DNA of 64,000 bases from contig CAXBIQ010000006.1 of the NCBI GenBank assembly GCA_963975935.1, forward strand, positions 124,001 to 188,000, given 5' to 3'. Made by a program: the position numbers and the translations under genes. The notes below the pieces were generated by a model that was not told the origin of the DNA, did no database searches, and saw nothing but the letters and a program-made list of their open reading frames with translations. Source of the stretch: Planktosalinus sp963975935 (GTDB lineage: Bacteria > Bacteroidota > Bacteroidia > Flavobacteriales > Flavobacteriaceae). This document shows, piece by piece, positions 43,782-53,215 of the stretch (position 1 is its first letter; each line of letters opens with the position of its first letter).

Positions 43782-44237
43782 TTATTTAACCACAACACTA
43801 TCAGGAACAAGAACTGTATAATCGCCGCCATTTCTTATTACATCACGCACAATACTGGAGCTTATATATGAGGTTCTGGAAGCCGTTAAAAGGAAAACAG
43901 TTTCAATTTTAGAGAGTTTTCTGTTGGTATGGGCAATGGCTTTTTCAAATTCAAAATCTGCGGGGTTTCTCAGGCCTCTTAGAATGAAATTAGCATCCAT
44001 CTTTTTGCACAAATCAATAGTGAGCCCTTCATACGTTATTACTTTGATTTTCGGTTCACCGGCAAAAGCATCTTCAATGAATTTTTTTCTTTGCTCGAGC
44101 GTAAACATATATTTTTTTTCGGCATTGATACCAATGGCAACAATGATTTCATCAAAGAGAAAAATACCTCTTTTAATAATATCATAATGTCCCAATGTTA
44201 TGGGGTCAAAGGACCCCGGAAAAAGTGCTCGTTTCAT
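43782..44237 (-). CDS. coaD: Pantetheine-phosphate adenylyltransferase
   Basis: A 151-residue nucleotidyltransferase of normal length. It makes dephospho-CoA from 4'-phosphopantetheine and ATP. Motifs are FPGSFDPITLGHYDII (TxGH), NFILRGLRNPADFEFE and the C-terminal YISSSIVRDVIRNGGD. It lies between ddl (53 bp upstream) and the CaCA gene. Confidence 0.96.
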   Translation of the reverse strand: MKRALFPGSFDPITLGHYDIIKRGIFLFDEIIVAIGINAEKKYMFTLEQRKKFIEDAFAGEPKIKVITYEGLTIDLCKKMDANFILRGLRNPADFEFEKAIAHTNRKLSKIETVFLLTASRTSYISSSIVRDVIRNGGDYTVLVPDSVVVK

Positions 44238-44290
44238 AGTTCTATTCCCAAAAGATATAATAACTCGTTTAATCTAAGATACTAATGTAC

Positions 44291-45274
44291 TTATTTTTTA
44301 GTAAACGCCTGTTCTATTAAATTCCCGAAAAGGTCTTCAAGTGAAATTCCGGCAGCTGCAGCTTGCTTGGGTATAATGCTTTCTTTGGATAATCCCGGGT
44401 TTGCATTCATTTCAATAAAATGAGGCACACCTTCCTGTATGATAAATTCACTTCTGGAAAGACCGTTCATATTGAGCAATTCATAAATGCGTTTTGCTTC
44501 GGCTTTGACACGTTCTCTTTCTTCTTCAGGAATACGGGCAGGGGTAATTTCCTGTGATTTGCCAAGGTATTTTGCTTCATAGTCAAAGAATTCATTTTCA
44601 GAGACGATTTCTGTGGCTGGTAAAACCAAGATTTCTCCTTTATATTCTATGACTCCAACAGAAACTTCTGTGCCCACGAGGCAACTTTCAATCAGGATTT
44701 CAGAATCTTCTTTATATGCCTTGAAAATGGCGGGTTCCAGTTCTTCAATAGTTTTTACTTTGCTGATTCCAAAGCTGGAGCCGGCACGACTGGGCTTTAC
44801 AAAACATGGCAGACCTACTTTTTTGATAATATCTTCTGCGATAATTTCATCCCCTTTGTTGAGATAATATGCGTTGGCACAATGCACGCCATAGCTTTTT
44901 AAAACCGAAAGACAATCACGTTTATTGAACGTAAGTGCTGCCTGATAGTAATTGCAAGAGGAATGCGGCATTTCAATCAAATCAAAATATGCCTGCAAAA
45001 GCCCGTCTTCACCGGGTGTTCCGTGAATGGCGTTGAAAACCACATCAGGCTTGATGATGTTGTTTCCGTCTGAAAAACTGAAATCTGATTTATTGACTTC
45101 AAATTCTCTTTCTGAACCATCTACATACACCCATTTATCTTTTAAAATATGAACTTTGTAAACATTATAATCTTCCTTTGATAAGGAATCACAAACTACC
45201 TGGCCGCTTAAAAGTGAAATCTCAAATTCACTTGAATAACCTCCCATAATAACGGCAACATTTTTTTTTGTCAT
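44291..45274 (-). CDS. ddl: D-alanine--D-alanine ligase
   Basis: A 327-residue ATP-grasp ligase for peptidoglycan precursor synthesis. VIMGGYSSEFEISLLSG, FNAIHGTPGEDGLLQAYFD, PCFVKPSRAGSSFGISKV and FIEMNANPGLSKESIIPKQA are all diagnostic. It is divergent from a PASTA-domain gene 145 bp away, which also relates to the cell wall. A TACTTTTG core lies at 45301-45308 upstream. Confidence 0.96.
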   Translation of the reverse strand: MTKKNVAVIMGGYSSEFEISLLSGQVVCDSLSKEDYNVYKVHILKDKWVYVDGSEREFEVNKSDFSFSDGNNIIKPDVVFNAIHGTPGEDGLLQAYFDLIEMPHSSCNYYQAALTFNKRDCLSVLKSYGVHCANAYYLNKGDEIIAEDIIKKVGLPCFVKPSRAGSSFGISKVKTIEELEPAIFKAYKEDSEILIESCLVGTEVSVGVIEYKGEILVLPATEIVSENEFFDYEAKYLGKSQEITPARIPEEERERVKAEAKRIYELLNMNGLSRSEFIIQEGVPHFIEMNANPGLSKESIIPKQAAAAGISLEDLFGNLIEQAFTKK

Positions 45275-45300
45275 AAGAATTGATACTAAAATGCGTTAAA

Positions 45301-45308
45301 CAAAAGTA
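45301..45308 (-). promoter_or_regulatory. Promoter -7 element of ddl
   Basis: Read leftward this is TACTTTTG, an exact TAnnTTTG match, 26 bases before the ddl ATG. Confidence 0.5.
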
Positions 45309-45356
45309 GGATTAATAAACCAAATCCGAAAACTTAAATGTTAGCAATTTAAGATG

Positions 45357-45364
45357 TACATTTG
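45357..45364 (+). promoter_or_regulatory. Promoter -7 element of the PASTA-rluA pair
   Basis: TACATTTG is an exact TAnnTTTG match. It lies 55 bases before the ATG at 45420, a longer leader than most here. Confidence 0.45.
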
Positions 45365-45419
45365 CACAGGTTTTTTGTAAAAAAGCCTTAGTTTTATTGA
45401 ACACAAATTTTACGTATCA

Positions 45420-46043
45420 ATGGGTTTCTTTAGATTTGTTTTTTCCAAGGCTTTTGTCAAACAGCTTGTCTTTGCGGTTATTGTTCTTATATTATTGGTG
45501 GTATTAATTCTATACTGGTTGAAATTTACCACAAATCACGATGAGCGCATCAACGTTCCTGATCTGGCAAAAATGACATTAGACGAAGCCGAGTCTAAAC
45601 TGGAAGAATATGACCTTCGTCTAGAGATTTTAGACTCTGCAAATTTTAATCCTGATTACCCTAAATATTCTGTGATCGAGCAAATTCCTGAAGCGGGAAA
45701 AGAAGTAAAAGAAAACCGAAAGATATACATAACACTCAATCCTTCAGGTTACAGAAAAGTGGAAATCCCGCCATTACTTGTGGGAAAAACAAGAAGACAG
45801 GTAGAGCCCACGTTAAGATCTTTAGGTTTTGAAATTGGAAATGTTGCTTTCAGACCAGATATTTCAGACAATGTTCTTGAAATGCGTCATAAAGGGAAAA
45901 AAATTGAACCCGGTGCCGAACTTCAAATAACATCTGTCATTGATTTGGTTGTGGGTGACGGCAAAGAGCGCTACCGTGGCCAAGATGAAGATGAAATCGA
46001 AGAGAATGAAACCCCAATTGAAAATGACAATATCCCAGAATAA
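45420..46043 (+). CDS. PASTA-domain membrane protein
   Basis: A 207-residue protein with one N-terminal membrane helix (about 14-35). It has two or three PASTA repeats (NVPDLAKMTLDEAESKLEEYDLRLEI as INVPDLAKMT and LDEAESKLEEYD; then EIPPLLVGKTRRQVEPTLRS) and an acidic tail. PASTA domains bind peptidoglycan or beta-lactams. No Ser/Thr kinase domain is attached, unlike the PrkC type. The pseudouridine synthase gene overlaps its end by 20 bases, so translation is coupled. Function is unknown. Confidence 0.85.
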   Translation: MGFFRFVFSKAFVKQLVFAVIVLILLVVLILYWLKFTTNHDERINVPDLAKMTLDEAESKLEEYDLRLEILDSANFNPDYPKYSVIEQIPEAGKEVKENRKIYITLNPSGYRKVEIPPLLVGKTRRQVEPTLRSLGFEIGNVAFRPDISDNVLEMRHKGKKIEPGAELQITSVIDLVVGDGKERYRGQDEDEIEENETPIENDNIPE

Positions 46044-47067
46044 TGATTTTGAGCCTGAAAGTGATGACTTGTATGAGCATCACAGGTTTGTGGCAGATAA
46101 AGGGCAGCAGCCTTTGCGTGTCGATAAATACCTGATGAACTATATTGAAGGGGCTACCCGAAATAAAATTCAGACAGCAGCCAAAGACGGAAACATCTAT
46201 GTAAATGATGTTGCTGTAAAATCAAACTACAAAGTAAAACCCGGTGATGTGGTGCGCGTTATGTTCACGCATCCGCCCTATGAATTTTTACTGGTTCCGG
46301 AGAACATTCCCCTTGATATCGTCTACGAAGATGATGCCTTGCTTGTGGTAAACAAACCTGCAGGGATGGTAGTGCATCCTGGACATGGAAATTATTCAGG
46401 AACCCTTATCAATGCTCTGGTTTACCATTCAGAAAATTTACCGGTGAATAGTAATGAGCGACCGGGATTAGTTCACAGGATTGACAAAGACACCAGTGGA
46501 CTTCTGGTAGTTGCAAAAACGGAAACTGCAATGACAAAGCTCGCCAAGCAATTTTTTAATAAAACCAGCGAAAGGGAATATGTAGCTTTAGTATGGGGTG
46601 ATGTTGAAAATGACGAAGGCACTGTTGAAGGCCATATTGGCCGCCATCCCAAAAATCGTCTGCAAAATATGGTATATGAAGATGGCAGTCAAGGAAAGGA
46701 GGCTGTTACACATTATAAAGTGCTGGAAAGGCTTGGCTATGTTACACTGGTTTCCTGTAAACTTGAGACCGGTAGAACGCATCAGATACGTGTACATATG
46801 AAGCATATTGGCCACACGCTATTTAATGATGAGCGTTATGGAGGTGATAAAATCCTGAAAGGAACAACCTTTACAAAATACAAACAGTTTGTAGAAAATT
46901 GTTTTAAAGCCCTGCCACGTCAGGCACTTCACGCAAAGACATTGGGCTTTACCCATCCTGAAACGGGAGAATTTATGGAGTTTAATACACCCTTGCCGGA
47001 AGATATGTTGTTGTGCATTGAAAAATGGCGCAATTATGTAAAACATAAAAGCGAATTTGAAGGTTAG
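46024..47067 (+). CDS. RluA-family pseudouridine synthase
   Basis: A 347-residue enzyme. An S4 RNA-binding domain is N-terminal (RVDKYLMNYIEGATRNKIQ), followed by the RluA catalytic domain with GLVHRIDKDTSGLLVVAKT, which holds the catalytic Asp. GRTHQIRVHMKHIGH lies further on. It resembles RluD, which modifies helix 69 of 23S rRNA. ATG 46024 was chosen because the longer frame would overlap the PASTA gene by over 100 bases and adds a Lys/Met-rich stretch. Confidence 0.93.
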   Translation: MTISQNNDFEPESDDLYEHHRFVADKGQQPLRVDKYLMNYIEGATRNKIQTAAKDGNIYVNDVAVKSNYKVKPGDVVRVMFTHPPYEFLLVPENIPLDIVYEDDALLVVNKPAGMVVHPGHGNYSGTLINALVYHSENLPVNSNERPGLVHRIDKDTSGLLVVAKTETAMTKLAKQFFNKTSEREYVALVWGDVENDEGTVEGHIGRHPKNRLQNMVYEDGSQGKEAVTHYKVLERLGYVTLVSCKLETGRTHQIRVHMKHIGHTLFNDERYGGDKILKGTTFTKYKQFVENCFKALPRQALHAKTLGFTHPETGEFMEFNTPLPEDMLLCIEKWRNYVKHKSEFEG

Positions 47068-47116
47068 CAAGTAGATAGACAAAGCTTATATCTCAATTTA
47101 GAATCCCTTTTAAAAA

Positions 47117-47150
47117 TTGATTTTTCTTTTTTGACAAAACCTTACATTTG
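47117..47150 (+). promoter_or_regulatory. Promoter of yaaA
   Basis: TACATTTG at 47143-47150 matches TAnnTTTG, with a TTG at 47117-47119 separated by 23 bases. Confidence 0.45.
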
Positions 47151-47167
47151 AATCAAAATTAAAAGTT

Positions 47168-47929
47168 ATGAAGATTGTACTTTCACCGGCAAAGTCACTT
47201 GATTTCGATAGTAAATTGCCAACCTCAAAATTTACACAACCCGTTTTTTTAAATGAAGCAGAAAAGCTGATAAGTGTTTTAGAAAAAAAATCCAAATCGC
47301 AACTCAAAGATTTAATGGGCATCAGTGATAACCTTGCGGAACTTAACTATAAAAGATACAAAGATTTTAAAGTGCCCTTCACTGAAAAAAATGCCCGGCC
47401 TGCAATCTATGCTTTTTCGGGTGATGTCTATGTTGGGTTAGACGCTTATGCACTCTCAAAAGGGAATATTTCTACACTTCAGGATACTGTGAGAATACTT
47501 TCAGGTTTGTATGGTGTTTTAAAGCCCTTGGATTTGATGCAACCGTATCGTCTTGAAATGGGAACCGACTTAAAAGTTAACCGAAAAAAAAATCTGTATG
47601 AGTTTTGGGGCGATCAAATCACAGAAGCGTTAAATGAAGAGCTGAAAGATGATGAACTTTTTGTAAACCTCGCCAGTAAGGAATACTTTAAGTCTGTAAA
47701 TGAAAAAAAACTAAAAGTTCCCGTTATCAGCCCGGAATTTAAAGACTTTAAAAATGGAAAGCTAAAAATCATTTCTTTTTATGCAAAGAAAGCCCGGGGA
47801 AGCATGGCGCGTTATATGGTTGAAAATAAAATTGACAACTATGAGGGAATATTAAAATTTAACTGGGAAGGCTACAGCTTTTCTGAGAAGGAAACAAAAA
47901 ACAATAACAAACCCGTTTTCATCAGGTAA
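47168..47929 (+). CDS. yaaA: Peroxide stress protein YaaA
   Basis: A 253-residue protein of the YaaA/DUF328 family. MKIVLSPAKSLDF at the start, ARPAIYAFSGDVYVGLDA, ILSGLYGVLKPLDLMQPYRLEMG and FYAKKARGSMARYM are conserved. In E. coli YaaA lowers free iron and limits DNA damage under peroxide stress. It is a single-gene unit with its own promoter and terminator. Confidence 0.94.
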   Translation: MKIVLSPAKSLDFDSKLPTSKFTQPVFLNEAEKLISVLEKKSKSQLKDLMGISDNLAELNYKRYKDFKVPFTEKNARPAIYAFSGDVYVGLDAYALSKGNISTLQDTVRILSGLYGVLKPLDLMQPYRLEMGTDLKVNRKKNLYEFWGDQITEALNEELKDDELFVNLASKEYFKSVNEKKLKVPVISPEFKDFKNGKLKIISFYAKKARGSMARYMVENKIDNYEGILKFNWEGYSFSEKETKNNNKPVFIR

Positions 47930-47960
47930 TGATAGAGTGAGAAACTATGTTTAAGATTGC

Positions 47961-47990
47961 AAAACCCGAAATACAGATTTCGGGTTTTTT
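47961..47990 (+). terminator. yaaA terminator
   Basis: AAAACCCGAAAT and ATTTCGGGTTTT form a 12-bp stem with an ACAG loop and a T run. Confidence 0.88.
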
Positions 47991-48111
47991 TATTACTGTA
48001 TTAATTGTATTAACAAATCTTTATCATAAATTTTAATAAATATTTATGCTTTCTTTTACAAGATTTTTTTCTTACATTAGCACAATATAAATAATTTAAC
48101 ATTTTATTATT

Positions 48112-51100
48112 ATGAGAAAAATTACTTTAACTATTTTAATGCTGGTGTTTGCTGCTTTTAGTTGGCAGGCAAATGCACAGTGTACAAATGCGCCAAGTGG
48201 GCAATGGCCCGGATCTGCTGTTACTTTGTCTTCAGCCTCCACACCGGCTGTAAACATAACTACTTGTGCCTTTACCGGTGAATATTCCGTTCTGAATATT
48301 ACCGATGTTGGGGAGTATCAATTTACTTCAAGTACTGCTACAAATTTTTTAACAGTTACAGATGCAGGTTTAAACCCAGTTGCATTTGGCGTTACTCCTC
48401 TTAATGTTGATATTTTAGCAACTGGCACTTATCGACTTTACAGACATGATGATGCAGGATGCACAACAACAGCAACAGGTTGTAGAACGATTACTGGAGA
48501 ATATGTTGCTGCAATCGTCGTAGGAGACCCACCACAAATTGTATGTCCACTGGACATTACAGTAAACACTTCAGATTTCCCCGGGGATGACTGTGGAGCT
48601 CAGGTATTTTTTGCTGATGCACAGGCTTTTGATCCTGAAGATGGTTTAATACCAGTAACCCAAACAATGGGCCCTGGTTCAGGAAGTATATTTCCTGTGG
48701 GAGATACTATTATAGAATTTTCTGCAACTGATAGTGACGGGAATACCTCAACTTGTCAGTTTACAGTAACTGTTCTTGATGATGTTGATCCGGTAGCTGT
48801 CTGTCAGGATATTACCGTAGAACTTGATGAGAATGGAGTAGTAACAATATTTGCTGACGAACTTAATTTTGGTGCTGGAGCGCCAGATCCAGCAACACCT
48901 ATTTCTTGTGGTGGAAACCCTGGACCAACAAGTGCTTTCGATACAAATATGGTAAGTTTCAATATTGTTGGAGAAAACTTTACAGAAGTAGACTTTAACA
49001 ACCCATGTCCCGGAGTGACTGGTCTTCAAGACCAAACAGCATTATCTGTTGATTTGGTTCCCGGTGAAGAATATACCGCAGAATTGGTTCTTTGGACGTG
49101 TGGTTTTTCACAGTTTACTGCCAATGCCAATGTATGGATTGATTTTAATGGAGATGGAGAGCTAACAGCTGATGAACGTATTTTATTAGGTTCTCAACCA
49201 GGTGTTTCCGGAGGAGGTCCTACCGGTGGTAGCCCAACGGGTGGAACAACATTAACAGCCAACTTTACAGTGCCGGCTTCTGCTGATGCAGGTTCTGTAA
49301 TCATCAGAGCGATGGTTCAAGAAACAGCAACTGCTGAACTTGACCCTTGTGCTTCCTATACTTGGGGCTCAATGGCAGACTTTACTGCTAACTTAGTAGT
49401 AGCTGGTCAAGGATCTTCTGATTTATGTGGCCCGGTAAGCTTCAGTTTTGATGAAGATGGATTAGTTACTTCGTTGGAGCTTGATTGCTCTAACTTAGGA
49501 GATAACACTATTACTGTATATGTAACTGATGAAGGTGGAAATGTCGTTTCTTGTGAGTCTATAGTTACTGTAGAAGATAATATCGCCCCTGAAATCGTAT
49601 GTATCGGTGCAGGTGGTTTGATGATTGTTTCAGAAGATTTTGAAGCTGGTTTACCTGCTGGATGGTCTGCAGTAACCAATTCAGGTCCATGTGACTGGGA
49701 AAATGGAGATTTACCATGGGCAGCATACCAGTTTGGGTCAAACGGAATGATATTTAATGATGATGCTTGTGGTTCAGGCGCTGCTGCAAGTAATGTAACT
49801 CTGCTCTCAGATGTTTATGATACTTCAAATGCAACGTCTATCGACTTGACATATGACGTAGCATACAGACATTTAGGCTCATCTTCATTCACTGTTGAGG
49901 TTTTTGATGGTTCTACTTGGCAAAATGTTGCTACATATAATGCAAATACCAATACAACTACAGAAGGCCCATTTGATTTATTGGCTTTTGCAAATTCTAA
50001 CTTCCAGGTAAGATATACTTATGATGATGGTGGTGGCTCTTGGGCCTGGGGTGCTGGTGTTGATAATTTCTTGCTGGAGTATGAAACTCCTGCAGGTGTT
50101 ATTCCACAGTATTTCTTGGATATGAATGGTGAAGTAACTGTTCCGATTACAGATTTATACACAAGTGCAACAGACAACTGCTCAGTAGTTGTTAGTGCAG
50201 GTGGTGCAACAGGTGGTACTCCTGAAGTATTGACAACCGGTTTTGCTGGTGGTAACGGTAATTTTGGTAATTTCTTTGATATAAATGCACTGGAAACAAT
50301 TACAATAAATTCTTTTGATCTTAACTTAGATACAGGTGCAAATCTGGATATTGAGATATATTTTAAAGAAGGAACTTGGGTAGGTTCACAAACAACTCCC
50401 GGTGACTGGACATTGATTGGTACAGCTCCCGGAACAGTTTCAGCAGGTGACGGTGTCCCAACGGTTCTTGACCTTGATCTAGGTCAAACTATTGCGGCCG
50501 GAGAAACAGGTGCATTTTATATAACAGCTCCTGTACTTACAGGCGGTGGCTTTAATTACACTAACGGTACAGGTACAGGTAACATATGGGCTTCTGATGA
50601 TAATATTGAATTCCTTGAAGGTGGTGCTGTAGGGGGTTACTTTACAGGAACCTTGTTCCAGCCACGTGTGTTTAATGGAAATATTCATTATTCTGCTGGT
50701 TCTGGTGGTGGTTCAACAGGTGATTTAACGTTTACTTGTGCTGATTTGGGTATCGTTAATGTAACTGTTACGGCTACAGATTCTTCCGGAAATACTACAT
50801 CTTGTACTTCTCAAATTGAAATCATTGATAATATCGCACCAATCGCTTCAGCTGAAGATATTACAGTTGAACTGGGTGAAGACGGTACCGTCTGTATAGA
50901 GCCCGAAGATTTATTTGGTCTTGTTCCTCCTGTATTTGAAGTAATTACCATCAGTAGTGATAATGGTTCTTTAGCAGTTGGCTTTACTGATTTATTAGTT
51001 GATGTTACTGAAGATGTCACTATTTCATTTGACTGGAGCTATACAACTCTTGATGGTCCTGGTTTTGATTCATTTGGATACCTTATTAATGGTGTTTATA

Positions 51101-52023
51101 CTGAACTGACAGATCCTTCCGGTGCAAACAATCAAACAGGAAATGAAACTATAGCTTTGGTTGCAGGTCAAGAATTTGGCTTCAGATCACAGTCAGAAGA
51201 TGGTTTATTTGGACCGGCTACGACAACTATAAGTAATTTTGACCCAGGTTTCTTTGGTCAATTTGATCCTGCAAACTGGTCAGAAGTACTTACAAACTCT
51301 GATGGTTCTGCTGAATTTGTTGAAGTGTCTCCCGGAAGTTCAAGTACCTTTGACAACTGTGAAATTACAGTAAGTGCAATTGATATTAGTTGTTTCACTT
51401 GTGCAGACATAGGAACTCCTGTTACTGTAACATTATTTGTATCTGATGCAAGTGGTAACATAGCTTCCACTACAGCAGTAGTAACTGTAGTTGATGTAAT
51501 GGGACCTGCAATTGTTTGTCCGGAAGACCAAACAGTAGATACAGATCCAGACTCTATCACTTATACAGTGCCTGATTATTTCGGTGAAGGTCTTGCTTCT
51601 GTTACTGATAACTGTACTGATCCTGTGACAATCATATCTCAAGATCCTGCTCCTGGTGACTTGTTACTTGACGGAACATATACCGTTACCTTGACTGCAG
51701 AAGATGAGTATGGAAATGTTTCAACGTGTGAATTTGAGTTGACAGTTGAAACTATCTTAGGAAACGATGATAATGTTCTTTCAGATGCCATAGTTATGTA
51801 TCCAAACCCGGCTGAAGCCTATGTGAGTATTAAAAACAACTCTCAAATAGGTCTAACGCAGGCTACAATTTATGACATCAACGGTAAACTGGTATCTCAA
51901 GTTGATCTATCTCTAATGAGTGGTGAGCAACGCATAGATGTATCTGGATTATCATCTGGTGTTTATATGGTTAATATCCAAAGCGAGACTGCAAGTGTCG
52001 TGAAGAGATTAATCAAGAAGTAA
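48112..52023 (+). CDS. Large secreted multidomain protein with HYR, GEVED and T9SS sorting domains
   Basis: A 1303-residue protein with a signal peptide (MRKITLTILMLVFAAFSWQANAQ). An HYR domain lies at about 138-222 (PPQIVCPLDITVN ... GNTSTCQFTVTV). A GEVED-type domain lies at about 275-435 (ANVWIDFNGDGELTADERIL). A jelly-roll, cleaved-adhesin-like domain lies at about 505-657 (EDFEAGLPAGWSAV). Further beta domains and HYR-like linkers follow. A type A sorting domain spans 1216-1303 (VMYPNPAEAYVSIKN, SGVYMVNIQ, KRLIKK). It is probably a surface adhesin or matrix protein exported by the T9SS. No catalytic domain was recognised. Confidence 0.9.
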   Translation: MRKITLTILMLVFAAFSWQANAQCTNAPSGQWPGSAVTLSSASTPAVNITTCAFTGEYSVLNITDVGEYQFTSSTATNFLTVTDAGLNPVAFGVTPLNVDILATGTYRLYRHDDAGCTTTATGCRTITGEYVAAIVVGDPPQIVCPLDITVNTSDFPGDDCGAQVFFADAQAFDPEDGLIPVTQTMGPGSGSIFPVGDTIIEFSATDSDGNTSTCQFTVTVLDDVDPVAVCQDITVELDENGVVTIFADELNFGAGAPDPATPISCGGNPGPTSAFDTNMVSFNIVGENFTEVDFNNPCPGVTGLQDQTALSVDLVPGEEYTAELVLWTCGFSQFTANANVWIDFNGDGELTADERILLGSQPGVSGGGPTGGSPTGGTTLTANFTVPASADAGSVIIRAMVQETATAELDPCASYTWGSMADFTANLVVAGQGSSDLCGPVSFSFDEDGLVTSLELDCSNLGDNTITVYVTDEGGNVVSCESIVTVEDNIAPEIVCIGAGGLMIVSEDFEAGLPAGWSAVTNSGPCDWENGDLPWAAYQFGSNGMIFNDDACGSGAAASNVTLLSDVYDTSNATSIDLTYDVAYRHLGSSSFTVEVFDGSTWQNVATYNANTNTTTEGPFDLLAFANSNFQVRYTYDDGGGSWAWGAGVDNFLLEYETPAGVIPQYFLDMNGEVTVPITDLYTSATDNCSVVVSAGGATGGTPEVLTTGFAGGNGNFGNFFDINALETITINSFDLNLDTGANLDIEIYFKEGTWVGSQTTPGDWTLIGTAPGTVSAGDGVPTVLDLDLGQTIAAGETGAFYITAPVLTGGGFNYTNGTGTGNIWASDDNIEFLEGGAVGGYFTGTLFQPRVFNGNIHYSAGSGGGSTGDLTFTCADLGIVNVTVTATDSSGNTTSCTSQIEIIDNIAPIASAEDITVELGEDGTVCIEPEDLFGLVPPVFEVITISSDNGSLAVGFTDLLVDVTEDVTISFDWSYTTLDGPGFDSFGYLINGVYTELTDPSGANNQTGNETIALVAGQEFGFRSQSEDGLFGPATTTISNFDPGFFGQFDPANWSEVLTNSDGSAEFVEVSPGSSSTFDNCEITVSAIDISCFTCADIGTPVTVTLFVSDASGNIASTTAVVTVVDVMGPAIVCPEDQTVDTDPDSITYTVPDYFGEGLASVTDNCTDPVTIISQDPAPGDLLLDGTYTVTLTAEDEYGNVSTCEFELTVETILGNDDNVLSDAIVMYPNPAEAYVSIKNNSQIGLTQATIYDINGKLVSQVDLSLMSGEQRIDVSGLSSGVYMVNIQSETASVVKRLIKK

Positions 52024-52046
52024 TTTAACTTCTAATCAACCATAAG

Positions 52047-52076
52047 AAAACCCGAAGCGAGAGCTTCGGGTTTTTT
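52047..52076 (+). terminator. Terminator of the large T9SS gene
   Basis: AAAACCCGAAGC and GCTTCGGGTTTT form a 12-bp stem with a GAGA loop and a T run. Confidence 0.9.
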
Positions 52077-52164
52077 ATTTGAAAAGAGTATTGCTATATG
52101 TATTTATTAATATCCCTATTGGCTTTCTTAATAACTTTTGTTATAATAACTAACTTAAAGTGTT

Positions 52165-52172
52165 TATTTTTG
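52165..52172 (+). promoter_or_regulatory. Promoter -7 element of trxB
   Basis: TATTTTTG is an exact TAnnTTTG match, 28 bases before the ATG. A TTG lies 24 bases further upstream (52138-52140), slightly too far to be certain. Confidence 0.5.
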
Positions 52173-52200
52173 TAAACTTAAATATTAAATTATACTGAAA

Positions 52201-53163
52201 ATGTCTGATACAATAGAACGTGTTAAATGCTTAATTATAGGTTCGGGACCTGCGGGTTATACGGCTGCCATTTATGCTGCAAGAGCTGATATGCACCCTG
52301 TAATGTATACCGGCCTGGAACCCGGTGGCCAGCTGACCACTACAACAGAGGTTGATAACTTTCCGGGATATCCTGACGGTATTGACGGTCCCACAATGAT
52401 GGCTGAATTGCAACAACAAGCAGAACGTTTTGGAACCGAAGTGAGGATAGGAATGGTAACTGCCGTTGAGTTGAGCGATGAAGTGGGAGGAATTCATAAG
52501 GTGACTGTAGATAGTTCAAAAAAAATAGAAGCACACACAATTATCATATCAACTGGTGCCACTGCCAAATATCTTGGGTTGCCCAGTGAACAAAAATTGC
52601 GTGGTGGCGGAGTGTCTGCTTGTGCGATTTGCGATGGGTTCTTTTATAAAGGACAAGAAGTCGCCATTGTGGGAGGAGGAGACACAGCGGCTGAAGAGGC
52701 TACTTATCTCGCTAATATTTGTAAAAAAGTTACTATGCTCGTTCGTGGAAACGAAATGCGCGCATCTAAAGCGATGCAACACCGTGTTACATCAACCCCT
52801 AATATTGATTTAAGGTATAACACCGAAGTAGATGAGGTTATAGGCGATCAGGTTGTAGAAGGCTTGAGAATGGTTAATAACGTGACCGGCGAAAAAGAAG
52901 AAATTGAAATCACAGGTCTTTTTATTGCTATAGGTCATAAACCCAATACTGATATTTTTAAGGGCCAGCTTGATATGGATGAAGTGGGTTATATCATCAC
53001 AAAAGGGAAATCTACAAAAACCAATAAACCAGGTGTGTTTGCCAGCGGTGATGCGCAGGATAAAGAATACAGGCAAGCTGTTACAGCAGCAGGAACAGGC
53101 TGTATGGCTGCACTGGATGCAGAACGATACTTATCAAGTATTCAAAAGGAAGTTACTGTATAA
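52201..53163 (+). CDS. trxB: Thioredoxin-disulfide reductase
   Basis: A 320-residue low-molecular-weight thioredoxin reductase. FAD site GSGPAGYTAAIYAARAD at 14-30, redox-active CAIC at residues 141-144, NADPH site VGGGDTAAEEATYLA and late FAD contact GVFASGDAQDKEYRQAVTA. The active site is CAIC, where CATC is more usual. The Cys spacing is intact. It supplies electrons to thioredoxins such as the two thioredoxin-fold proteins at 54.7-55.9 kb, if these are cytoplasm-linked. Confidence 0.96.
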   Translation: MSDTIERVKCLIIGSGPAGYTAAIYAARADMHPVMYTGLEPGGQLTTTTEVDNFPGYPDGIDGPTMMAELQQQAERFGTEVRIGMVTAVELSDEVGGIHKVTVDSSKKIEAHTIIISTGATAKYLGLPSEQKLRGGGVSACAICDGFFYKGQEVAIVGGGDTAAEEATYLANICKKVTMLVRGNEMRASKAMQHRVTSTPNIDLRYNTEVDEVIGDQVVEGLRMVNNVTGEKEEIEITGLFIAIGHKPNTDIFKGQLDMDEVGYIITKGKSTKTNKPGVFASGDAQDKEYRQAVTAAGTGCMAALDAERYLSSIQKEVTV

Positions 53164-53183
53164 AAATCAGGTTAGTTAAATCA

Positions 53184-53215
53184 AAAATACCAGCATTCTT
53201 GCTGGTATTTTTTTT
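53184..53215. terminator. Terminator between trxB and the THX gene
   Basis: AAAATACCAGCA and TGCTGGTATTTT form a 12-bp stem with a TTCT loop. A and T runs lie on both sides, so it can serve both convergent genes. Confidence 0.85.

Noticed and set aside
45940..46023. Longer N-terminus for the RluA-type protein
   Set aside because: It overlaps the PASTA frame by over 100 bases and encodes a Lys/Met-rich stretch unlike RluA proteins. ATG 46024 is the better start.
52618..52636. CAIC in trxB as a possibly inactive reductase site
   Set aside because: The CxxC spacing is intact and the middle residues vary between thioredoxin reductases. Loss of activity is not implied.
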